Source of the DNA: Lewinellaceae bacterium
GTDB lineage: Bacteria > Bacteroidota > Bacteroidia > Chitinophagales > Saprospiraceae
Assembly (NCBI GenBank): GCA_020636255.1
Contig: JACJYE010000003.1
Coordinates: 372,001 to 436,000, forward strand
DNA length: 64,000 nucleotides
Reading direction: 5' to 3'
The notes beneath the pieces are model-generated. The model searched no databases. It worked only from the letters and a program-made list of their open reading frames with translations, and was not told where the DNA came from. The translations under genes and the position numbers were made by a program. The stretch's first letter is position 1; each line of letters opens with the position of its first letter. Positions 34,182 through 42,072 of the stretch are shown here, piece by piece.

Positions 34182-35207
34182 CTACATTCGCCCCGATGCA
34201 CGCAGGCTGCTGGCCAGCAGCAGGCCCAGCACCAGAACGATGAAAAATCCTATCCCCCACCAGGCCAGGCGCCGGTCGGCCCGCTTCAGGGCCGCGGTGT
34301 CCACTTCCTTCTTTTTTTGTATGGCCACCTGGTTGCCCACCAGTATGGCGCGCAGCATGATCGCAACGATCAGGCCGAAGCTGACAAGGTAGATCTTGTC
34401 CATGAGCACCATATAGCCCACATCGGGAAGGGCGGAGCTGTATGACTGCTGCAGGAAAACGGCGCTGAGCAGCCCGCCGATAGGCAGGGAAATGCGGGCA
34501 TCGAGCTGTGCGGGATGTATAAACAAGGCTCCCAGGCTGGCGATGATCACGATGAGCAGGGGAAGCATCAGCTTGAGCAGGAAATAACTGATGGGCCGGG
34601 CGATGTTCAGTTTGAAGGTAAAATTGCTGAAAGCCGCGGCTGTTTTGCCAGTTTCCCCAAAATTGGTCTTGTACAGGTTGGACTGCGACTCCATCGTGGC
34701 GCCTCCTATGTTCCAGCCCGGCATCTGGAAATCTTCTCTGACGAAGGCCGCAGCGCTATCCGGCAAGTAGGCCAGCGAGTCCTGCTGGTAATCTACGTTT
34801 TCGATGTGAATACCCAGTTGATGGCGGTCCAGCGGGAAATTGTACAAATCGAAAGGGTGATAGAAACGCCCTTCGATGCGCATGCCGTTATAGTGGAACC
34901 CGTCGGGCAGCTCCAGGGGTTCCTCATGGAAATCGTTCTGGGTGAACCCCCACTTTTCCACGGCATTGACGAACTCGATATTCATGGGGTCGCGCTCGCC
35001 CTGCCATTTGAACCAAATGTAGAAATCCGCGTAAAAAGAATGCTCATTGATGTTCAGGTCGTACAGGTTCATCAGGTAGATGCCGGTATACACGACTTCC
35101 TGGCCGGGCAGCAGTTGCGCTGTTGCAGCGCTCTGGGCAGCGGCGGCCCGGGATATCAGAAAAAAAACCAAGATGAATGCAAGTTTCTGGTAGCGGTGCT
35201 GGGCCAT
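34182..35207 (-). CDS. Prokaryotic pentameric ligand-gated ion channel
   Basis: A 341-residue homologue of the Cys-loop receptor family (GLIC/ELIC type). Signal peptide to about residue 25. The extracellular beta-sandwich runs to about 205, with NLYDLNINEHSFYADFYIWFKW and the loop FDLYNFPLDRHQLGIHIEN, the counterpart of the Cys-loop but without cysteines, as usual in bacteria. Four membrane helices follow: M1 207-230, pore-lining M2 about 238-258 (ISLPIGGLLSAVFLQQSY), M3 265-290 and M4 315-333, with the short M3-M4 linker typical of prokaryotes. It would form a homopentameric channel in the inner membrane opened by a periplasmic ligand or pH. The ligand is unknown. Alternative annotation is 'neurotransmitter-gated channel ligand-binding protein'. 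Confidence 0.88.
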   Translation of the reverse strand: MAQHRYQKLAFILVFFLISRAAAAQSAATAQLLPGQEVVYTGIYLMNLYDLNINEHSFYADFYIWFKWQGERDPMNIEFVNAVEKWGFTQNDFHEEPLELPDGFHYNGMRIEGRFYHPFDLYNFPLDRHQLGIHIENVDYQQDSLAYLPDSAAAFVREDFQMPGWNIGGATMESQSNLYKTNFGETGKTAAAFSNFTFKLNIARPISYFLLKLMLPLLIVIIASLGALFIHPAQLDARISLPIGGLLSAVFLQQSYSSALPDVGYMVLMDKIYLVSFGLIVAIMLRAILVGNQVAIQKKKEVDTAALKRADRRLAWWGIGFFIVLVLGLLLASSLRASGRM

Positions 35208-35570
35208 AAGTGTGGTTTAACACTGTGAAAATCGGTATTTTCGGGATTTTGGCCAAACCCTTCCGTTCATTTTTTGGGCGGCCAAAAAAACGAACCAAAA
35301 AAGCCGCCGCCGGCGCAGCTTTGGCTACAATTCAAGGCGAGGTTTTCTGCCAGGTTCCATCCAAGCATTCCAGAAGCGCAGCGCCTTTTCACATTCGTGC
35401 CTGCGCAAGATGAAGAATACTATTTTGAATGCGATTGCCCCGAGAACACCGCTTTCCTGTGAATACAACTTCAGGGAAATTCTCATCTTTGCAGGATAAT
35501 TTGCCCGGAAAGATTTCAGGCAAAAGCCTTTTTTCACGTACTTAGTGTAAAAATAACAAAAAGGACACCC
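35208..35570. other. Divergent intergenic region between channel and pfk genes
   Basis: 362 bases that must hold two promoters. I see no clear Bacteroidota TTTG/TAnnTTTG pair; CATCTTTG near 35487 is one base from the -7 consensus for pfk but has no convincing -33. No gene. Confidence 0.4.
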
Positions 35571-37802
35571 ATGTCAGATAAAAAATCCATAGCTGTACTA
35601 ACCAGTGGAGGTGATGCCCAGGGGATGAACGCTGCCGTAAGGGCGGCGGTAAGGGCGGCCATCCATAAAGGTTTCGACGTATATGCCATCTACGAAGGGT
35701 ATAAAGGTATGATCCAGGGGGGGCACTACATCAAAAAGATGGACTGGTCTTCCGTTGGAGGCATCTTGCACAAAGGCGGCACCGTTATCGGGTCGGCCCG
35801 GTCTGATGAATTCCGCACCCTGGAAGGCCGGCGCATCGCCGTCCACAACCTGATCACCCGCGGCATAGACGCACTGGTCGTGATCGGAGGCGACGGTAGC
35901 CTGACCGGCGCCAACATCGTGCGCCAGGAATGGAAAGACCACGTCCAGGAACTTGTAAAACGCGGAGAGATCGAGCAGGGCCTGGCCGATAAGCACCCCT
36001 CCATATTCATCACCGGACTAGTCGGTTCCATCGACAACGATATGTCGGGAACGGATATGACGATCGGGGCCGACACGGCCCTGCACCGGATCACCGAAGC
36101 CGTAGATGCGATCATCAGTACCGCGGCCAGCCACCAGCGCACCTTCGTCGTAAAAGTGATGGGCCGCAATTGCGGCTACCTCGCCCTGATGGCCGGACTG
36201 GCCTGCGGGGCCGACTGGGTCTTTATACCGGAATCGCCGCCCAAGCCGGGGGAATGGGAAGACAACATGTGCGCTCTGCTAAAAGCCGGCCGCGAAGCCG
36301 GGCGGCGCGACAGCATCGTCATCCTGGCAGAAGGGGCCAAGGACACGGAAGGGAGCCGGATCAGCAGCCACTATGTGCAGCAGGTACTGGAAGAACGGCT
36401 CGGCGAAGATACCCGGATCACCATCCTGGGGCACGTACAACGCGGCGGCGCTCCCAGCGCCTACGACCGCTACATGACCACTATGCTGGGTGTTAAGGCC
36501 ATCGAGATCATCGCCAACAGCAATCCGGAAGATGAGCCGCTGCTGGTCGGCGTCCAGGAAAACGACATCATCACCCCACCCCTGATGGAATGCGTCGACA
36601 CCACCCAAAGGATACGGACGCTGATACAGTCGGGTGACTACGACCAGGCCATGAGCCTGCGCGGCGGGGGCTTCAACGACGCATACGACACCCTGAAAGT
36701 GATGATCCGCGCCCTGCCCACCAACCCCACGCCCAAGCAACGCCGCCTGAGGATCGCGGTACTGCACGGCGGCGGCCCGGCGGCGGGCATGAACACCGCT
36801 GCCCTCACGGCCGTTCGTATCGGGCTCGACGGCGGGCATGTCATGCTCGGCGTCAAGGATGGCTTCCACGGGCTGATCCAGGGTAAGGTCAAGGAAATGG
36901 AATGGATGAGCGTAGCCGGCTGGACCACCACCGGCGGCGCCGAGCTTGGCACCAACCGCCGTCCCCTTACCGGCACCGACTACTACGCCCTGGCGCGTAA
37001 GATCGAAGAATACCAGATCGACGCCTTACTCATGATCGGCGGCTGGTCGGGGTATCAGGCCATTCACAATATGTACCAGAAGCGAGGCGATTTCCCGGCC
37101 TTCAATATCCCTATGGTATGCCTGCCGGCCACCATCAACAACAACCTGCCCGGTTCGGAACGCAGTATCGGCTCCGATACGGCCCTGAACAATATTGTAC
37201 AGGTGGTGGATAAGATCAAACAATCGGCGGTGGCCTCCAAGCGGTGTTTCGTAGTGGAGGTAATGGGCAGGTACTGCGGTTACCTGGCCCTGGTAAGCGG
37301 CATCGCTACAGGCGCCGAACGGGTATACCTGCACGAGGAAGGCGTCACGCTGTCCGACCTGCAAAAAGACCTGGACCACCTCGTCGACGGCTTCTCCAAA
37401 GGGAAACGCCTCGGCCTGATGATCCGGAATGAAAAGGCGAACTCCCTGTATAACACCGGCTTTATGGCCGCCCTGTTCGAAGAAGAAGGGGGCCACCTCT
37501 ACGATGTCCGCCAGGCTATATTGGGCCACCTCCAGCAAGGGGGCGACCCCTCCCCTTTCGACCGTATCCTGGCCATCAGGCTCGCCAAGCTTTGTATGGA
37601 ATTCCTTATCACCGAATGCCTCGAGAACCGGAAGCCCGTCTCCTTTATCGGCCTGCAAAAGGGCAAAGTCGATTTCGTCGACATGGCCCGCTGGCCCGAG
37701 ATGGTGGAAACGGGGTACGAACGCCCCGTTAAACAATGGTGGATGAACCTGCGCCCCATCGCACATATCATGACGGAACCACCGCTGGATGTGGCGTATT
37801 AG
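35571..37802 (+). CDS. pfkA: Two-domain 6-phosphofructokinase (eukaryote-like tandem fusion)
   Basis: Phosphorylates fructose 6-phosphate to the 1,6-bisphosphate in glycolysis. At 743 residues it is twice the size of the usual bacterial enzyme because two PFK modules are fused. The N-half has TSGGDAQGMNAAVRA, VIGGDGS and GSIDNDMSGTDMTIGADTA with the catalytic Asp155 and Asp157, and the substrate-site motifs MGRNCGYLA and HVQRGGAPSAYDR. The C-half repeats the fold (HGGGPAAGMNTA, GGWSGY, MGRYCGYLA) but has Asn523 and Asn525 at the matching place (ATINNNLPGSERSIGSDTA), so it is probably non-catalytic and regulatory, as in eukaryotic PFK. Stands alone on the plus strand, convergent with the M20 gene. 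Confidence 0.92.
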   Translation: MSDKKSIAVLTSGGDAQGMNAAVRAAVRAAIHKGFDVYAIYEGYKGMIQGGHYIKKMDWSSVGGILHKGGTVIGSARSDEFRTLEGRRIAVHNLITRGIDALVVIGGDGSLTGANIVRQEWKDHVQELVKRGEIEQGLADKHPSIFITGLVGSIDNDMSGTDMTIGADTALHRITEAVDAIISTAASHQRTFVVKVMGRNCGYLALMAGLACGADWVFIPESPPKPGEWEDNMCALLKAGREAGRRDSIVILAEGAKDTEGSRISSHYVQQVLEERLGEDTRITILGHVQRGGAPSAYDRYMTTMLGVKAIEIIANSNPEDEPLLVGVQENDIITPPLMECVDTTQRIRTLIQSGDYDQAMSLRGGGFNDAYDTLKVMIRALPTNPTPKQRRLRIAVLHGGGPAAGMNTAALTAVRIGLDGGHVMLGVKDGFHGLIQGKVKEMEWMSVAGWTTTGGAELGTNRRPLTGTDYYALARKIEEYQIDALLMIGGWSGYQAIHNMYQKRGDFPAFNIPMVCLPATINNNLPGSERSIGSDTALNNIVQVVDKIKQSAVASKRCFVVEVMGRYCGYLALVSGIATGAERVYLHEEGVTLSDLQKDLDHLVDGFSKGKRLGLMIRNEKANSLYNTGFMAALFEEEGGHLYDVRQAILGHLQQGGDPSPFDRILAIRLAKLCMEFLITECLENRKPVSFIGLQKGKVDFVDMARWPEMVETGYERPVKQWWMNLRPIAHIMTEPPLDVAY

Positions 37803-37882
37803 CGGAAATATCATGGCTTCATTGCCTCATAGCTCCATTGTCAGGATACGCCTAACCGTGAAGCCATAAAACCGCCCTCCAA

Positions 37883-39073
37883 CTACCCCTCCAGCTCCTT
37901 CAGGGCCAGCCAGGCCATGAGCCCGATGCTCAGCTCGAGGCATTGCTCATCGATATCGAAGGTATTGGTGTGGATCGGCGAGGTAATGCCCTTGCCGGGG
38001 TTGCCGGTGCCCAGGCGGTAAAAACAGGCAGGCAGTTGCTGGGAGAAATAGGCGAAGTCTTCGGCAGTCATACGGGGCGGCAGCTCGACGACGTTTTCGG
38101 GGCCGAGGTATTCTTCCGCGCAGGACCGCACTTTTTGGGTCAGGGCTTCGTCATTGGCCAGTACCGGATAGCCGACATCGATGACGAAATCACAGGAGCC
38201 CCCCATGCCTTCAGCGATGCTTTCTGCCATTTTTTTCATCAGCTCGTGCGCCCGGAAGCGCCAGGTTTCGTCCATGGTCCGGAACGTGCCTTCCATCCGC
38301 ACTTCATTGGGGATGATATTGGTTGCACCGCCCTTGGATGCGATATAACCGAAGGTGACGACTGATGGCGTATGCGGGTCGGCATTCCGGCTCACCACCT
38401 GCTGCAGGGCTGTGATGATATGTGCTGCAATGACGATGGGGTCGATACAGTCGTGGGGCAGCGCGCCGTGGCCGCCGCGCCCTTTGACGGTCACATAGAG
38501 CTCGTCGGCGGAGGCCATATATTGCCCGGCGCGCATACCCACTTTACCGGCTGCAAGCGGCGGGTGCACGTGCTGGCCGATGATGCTGGCCGGCCGGGGT
38601 GCTTCCAGTACCCCTTCCTTGATCATGATGGAGGCGCCGCCGGGCAGCAGCTCTTCACCGGGCTGGAAGATCAGCTTGATGGTACCGTCGAATTCCCCGC
38701 GCAGTTCGTTGAGGATGCGGGCGGCGCCGAGCAGGGATGCCGTATGTACATCGTGGCCGCAGGCGTGCATAACGCCGGGGTTTTTCGACTTGTAGGGCAC
38801 TTCATTGGCCTCCTCGATAGGCAAGGCGTCCATATCGGCGCGTAAGGCTACCACCCTGTCGCTACCGTTGCGCCCCTCGATGAGCCCCACCACGCCGTTG
38901 CCCGCCATGCCGTGCTCATAAGGGATACCATATTCTGCCAGTTTCGCTGCTATGAGCTTCCCTGTTTCCACTTCCTGGAATGACAACTCCGGATGCTCGT
39001 GAATACGCCGGCGTATTCCGATAACGTCCTGATGGTAGGCCTTAGCCAGTTGCCTGATCTTGTCTTTTAGCAT
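37883..39073 (-). CDS. M20-family metallopeptidase/amidohydrolase
   Basis: A 396-residue cytoplasmic enzyme from the ATG at 39073 (MLKDKIRQLAKAY); a longer frame to 39124 exists. It belongs to the M20D amidohydrolases (IAA-amino acid, N-acyl amino acid or hippurate hydrolases). Metal-binding motifs are visible: HACGHDVHTAS, the Glu pair in FQPGEELLPGGA, and TAEDFAYF, and the dimerisation domain contains GRGGHGALPHDCIDP. It hydrolyses an amide bond of an N-acylated amino acid; the exact substrate cannot be read from the sequence. It precedes an APC-type amino acid permease (116 bases gap, same strand, upstream in transcription), which fits a role in amino acid use. Confidence 0.92.
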   Translation of the reverse strand: MLKDKIRQLAKAYHQDVIGIRRRIHEHPELSFQEVETGKLIAAKLAEYGIPYEHGMAGNGVVGLIEGRNGSDRVVALRADMDALPIEEANEVPYKSKNPGVMHACGHDVHTASLLGAARILNELRGEFDGTIKLIFQPGEELLPGGASIMIKEGVLEAPRPASIIGQHVHPPLAAGKVGMRAGQYMASADELYVTVKGRGGHGALPHDCIDPIVIAAHIITALQQVVSRNADPHTPSVVTFGYIASKGGATNIIPNEVRMEGTFRTMDETWRFRAHELMKKMAESIAEGMGGSCDFVIDVGYPVLANDEALTQKVRSCAEEYLGPENVVELPPRMTAEDFAYFSQQLPACFYRLGTGNPGKGITSPIHTNTFDIDEQCLELSIGLMAWLALKELEG

Positions 39074-39239
39074 GAGTATGTTGTTTTGGCGATGCAAAGG
39101 TGCCGGTTTTCCGAAAAGCAGCAAAGGGCAAAAAACTATATCATTGGGAAAAGTAAACGAATATGGCCAAAATCACCAGACTGGATCATTGAAATCTATT
39201 CCCTGAATTTTCTATTGTTATGAAGCGGGTCTTTCGCGA

Positions 39240-40598
39240 TTAGGCCGTTTGCGCTTTCCGGCCTCCAAACAAGCGCTTAAACAGGAAAAAGGCCAGTCCG
39301 CCTGCGGCCAGTACCCCCAGCCCCGCCCAGGCCTGTATCGGCCGTTCGATGAGCGTATTCACCACAAAAGCGCTGCTGATCAGCACAAAGATGCCCGGCA
39401 CTACCGGATAACCCCAGGTGCGGTACGGCCGCTCAGCCTCAGGCAGTTTGTGCCGGAAAACAAAAACGCTGAAGCCTGCCAGGGCCATAAAGGCGATATC
39501 CATAAAGGTGACGTAAGTGATCAGGCCGGAAAAGGTACCCCAGGCCAGCAACAGGACGATGGCCCAGCCCGCCTGCAGCAACATGGCCGCTACCGGTGTG
39601 TGAAAACGCGGATGCACTTCTGCCAGCTGCCGGAAGAAGATGCCGTCTCGGGCCATGGCGAAGTAGATACGCGGGGCCGACATCGTATAGATGCCGATGG
39701 TGCCGAAAATGGACACGGCAATAGCGACGGCCATTATTTTCCCGCCAAAAGAAAACACCTGTCCGACAGCTTCGCCGGCCACCCGCCCGGTACCGGCAAT
39801 GGCGTCCAGCGGCAACAACAACATATACCCAAGATTCACCAGTACATAGGTAACGGTCACGGCCATAGCGCCGAGCACCATAGCGCGGGGTACCGTCCGC
39901 TGCGGGTGGATCGCTTCACCGGCCAGATAGGATGCGTGGTGCCAGCCGCCGAACGACCACAATACCCCGATAAGGGCCAGCAACATAGCGCTGCCGAGAT
40001 TATCCGGCATTCCGGCCATCAGGCTGAACTGCAGGTTCACCTTTGCCGGCTCGTAATAGAGCAGCCCGATAGCGATAATACCTGCTATGGCCAGCAGCTT
40101 CAGGGCAGTGAACACATTGGATAACCACTGGCTGGCCCCAACCCCGATCATATTGAAGCCCGTCAGCCCGACAATGGCCACCAGGGCCACAGCGATCTTT
40201 TCCCAGTAGCCAAAAGGATAGAAATAGGACAGATATTCCGCCAGGGCAATACCAAGCGCCGCAAGCGCCCCGGTATTGATGACCAGCAGGATCACCCAGC
40301 CGTAGAGGAAGCCGGCAAGGCCACCGTAAGCCTCTTTTAAGAAAACATATACGCCGCCTGCCCTGGGAAAGAGCCCGCCAAGCTCAGCAAAAGTGAGTGC
40401 CCCGGTGAGCGCAATAACGCCCCCCAGCCCCCATACCAGTAAAGCAAAACCATGATGCGGCACAGCCTGCACCACCTGATAGGGGGTCACAAAGATACCA
40501 GACCCGATACAGGAGCCTACGGCGATCATGGTCAGGCCAAAAAGGGTGAGCTTGCGGTCTAGCTTGGGCATTTGCGGCAGCAGATAAGCCCGGGCCAA
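39240..40598 (-). CDS. APC-family amino acid permease
   Basis: A 452-residue integral membrane protein with twelve predicted helices. The N-terminal motif IAVGSCIGSGIFVTPYQV is the substrate-binding GSGIF signature of APC transporters, followed by AELGGLFPRAGGVYVFLKEAYGG (in parts: AELGGLFPRAGG and YVFLKEAYGG), a mark of the LAT-like/exchanger branch. It would move amino acids across the inner membrane. The last codons overlap a sequence close to the recurrent AGAGCTTGTTTGGAGGCC motif (39259-39279), which encodes KRLFGG here. It may be co-transcribed with the haloperoxidase-like gene 16 bases upstream and the M20 hydrolase downstream. Confidence 0.92.
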   Translation of the reverse strand: MARAYLLPQMPKLDRKLTLFGLTMIAVGSCIGSGIFVTPYQVVQAVPHHGFALLVWGLGGVIALTGALTFAELGGLFPRAGGVYVFLKEAYGGLAGFLYGWVILLVINTGALAALGIALAEYLSYFYPFGYWEKIAVALVAIVGLTGFNMIGVGASQWLSNVFTALKLLAIAGIIAIGLLYYEPAKVNLQFSLMAGMPDNLGSAMLLALIGVLWSFGGWHHASYLAGEAIHPQRTVPRAMVLGAMAVTVTYVLVNLGYMLLLPLDAIAGTGRVAGEAVGQVFSFGGKIMAVAIAVSIFGTIGIYTMSAPRIYFAMARDGIFFRQLAEVHPRFHTPVAAMLLQAGWAIVLLLAWGTFSGLITYVTFMDIAFMALAGFSVFVFRHKLPEAERPYRTWGYPVVPGIFVLISSAFVVNTLIERPIQAWAGLGVLAAGGLAFFLFKRLFGGRKAQTA

Positions 40599-40614
40599 TG
40601 GCCCGGCCTAACGA

Positions 40615-41973
40615 TCAGTTCGTGCTTAATTGTTTCTGTTCCATCTTCAGATTCTTCACGACGAATTCTCCCACCTTCTCGCCTTGCTCGACGCCATATT
40701 TGATGGCCGGCATGTAGTGAATTCCGCCATACATACGGCTGATGGCCGCCTCACTGGAAGCTTCAATGAAGGAATTGAAAGAACGGGCGGGCAGGCCGAA
40801 TTGCTCTTCCGTCGTATCGGTAAACTGGAAGTTATCGCCAAAAACGGATGTCAGGGCCACAGCAGCTGCCCTGGAGATCACACTATGTCCGCTGGTGTAC
40901 TCGGGGAATGGAGGCGTTTGCAGCGTGGGCAGCCAATCTTCATCGACATAGCGGTTGATCACCGTTTCCGGGCGGATCAGGATGCTGCGGTATTTCTCGT
41001 CCCAGCAGCTGATAAAACCGTCGAAAAGCGCGATCGATGTGATGGTATAGGCCTCCGCCGTTTTCATCATGTCGGCGCCCGCTTTCTTACAGGCGATATC
41101 GACTATACCTATCCAGTGCCCCCCGGGAGTGATCTTCTTGGTAGCGTACATGACATGGCCGGTATGGTGCGATACATAAGGGTTGCAATCCCAGAATTTA
41201 GCAATGGCCACCCGTTCTTCGTGCTCTGCCGGGTCGTCAGCCTTGAGGGCATTGTACACCTCCATAGCCTCTTTCATGAACTGGCTGTTCTTATCGGTGT
41301 TGAAGGCCGTCGGGGGCGGGGGTATGAATTGCTGGGCCGAGTCCAGCACCATGGTCCTGATGAGGTTCCAGTGCGGCTCGATACCGTCCATATAGTCGGG
41401 CGGCGTAGGCTGCCAAAGCGCAGGGTCGTCGGATATCGAATACTTAGGGTAAGTCCGGGTCTGCTTGTACATATCGCCGGCCGACCAGTCCATAATGTGC
41501 TGAGCGACGGCATCGCCGTAGGCGATGGAGCGGTCCCATACGTCGCGCGGTATGCCGATCGCCTTGATCTCTGCATACAGCTCGTCCTGGAATGCCGTCA
41601 TTTTATCTTCGGAAAAGATGAGCGACCGCCCGACCGTCAGCAAAGCCTCAAGGCTGGCAAGCGGAAAGCAGTATGTTTTACCCGCTTCGGGCTGTGGCCC
41701 CGCTTCGAGGCCCTTGACCTGGCCGGCGAGTGATTGGTAATCCGGGTAGCCGGGACACAAAGCCTCATATCCGGCAATACTTGAATATGCGTAAATGCGG
41801 CTAGCCACAGGCGGAGAGAAAATGTCGTGGACGATTACGTCCGACAGCTGCTGCATAGAACGGTGCAAATAATCGGGGTTTTTGACCTCTTCCTGAAAAT
41901 TGGGGTTGCTCTGCTCACAGGCCACCACCATCAGGATCAATCCCATAAACCAAAGCCCTTTTTTCAGATACAT
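40615..41973 (-). CDS. Vanadium-dependent haloperoxidase/PAP2-family lipoprotein
   Basis: 452 residues from the ATG at 41973, giving a lipoprotein signal (MYLKKGLWFMGLILMVVAC). The C-terminal domain has the three PAP2 motifs: KYRSILIRP, YTSGHS (in place of PSGH) and SRMYGGIHY with the nucleophile or vanadate-ligating His. The long helical N-terminal part and the spacing are typical of the vanadium haloperoxidase-like branch of Bacteroidota, whose members can be haloperoxidases or phosphatases. It would sit on the periplasmic side of a membrane. The gene is 16 bases from the permease gene and probably co-transcribed. Which activity it has cannot be decided from sequence. Confidence 0.87.
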   Translation of the reverse strand: MYLKKGLWFMGLILMVVACEQSNPNFQEEVKNPDYLHRSMQQLSDVIVHDIFSPPVASRIYAYSSIAGYEALCPGYPDYQSLAGQVKGLEAGPQPEAGKTYCFPLASLEALLTVGRSLIFSEDKMTAFQDELYAEIKAIGIPRDVWDRSIAYGDAVAQHIMDWSAGDMYKQTRTYPKYSISDDPALWQPTPPDYMDGIEPHWNLIRTMVLDSAQQFIPPPPTAFNTDKNSQFMKEAMEVYNALKADDPAEHEERVAIAKFWDCNPYVSHHTGHVMYATKKITPGGHWIGIVDIACKKAGADMMKTAEAYTITSIALFDGFISCWDEKYRSILIRPETVINRYVDEDWLPTLQTPPFPEYTSGHSVISRAAAVALTSVFGDNFQFTDTTEEQFGLPARSFNSFIEASSEAAISRMYGGIHYMPAIKYGVEQGEKVGEFVVKNLKMEQKQLSTN

Positions 41974-42072
41974 CGCTAAATGTTTTTTGTTTTCGGAATA
42001 CCGCAAAGGTAGTAAAAAGTGCGGCCACACAAATGGCTTGTATCAGACATAGATCAAGTTGCCGGCAATTGC

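Noticed and set aside
37813..37867. Inverted repeat ATGGCTTCA...TGAAGCCAT between the convergent pfk and M20 genes as a terminator
   Set aside because: Arms are only 9 bp and 37 bases apart, with no T-run on either strand.
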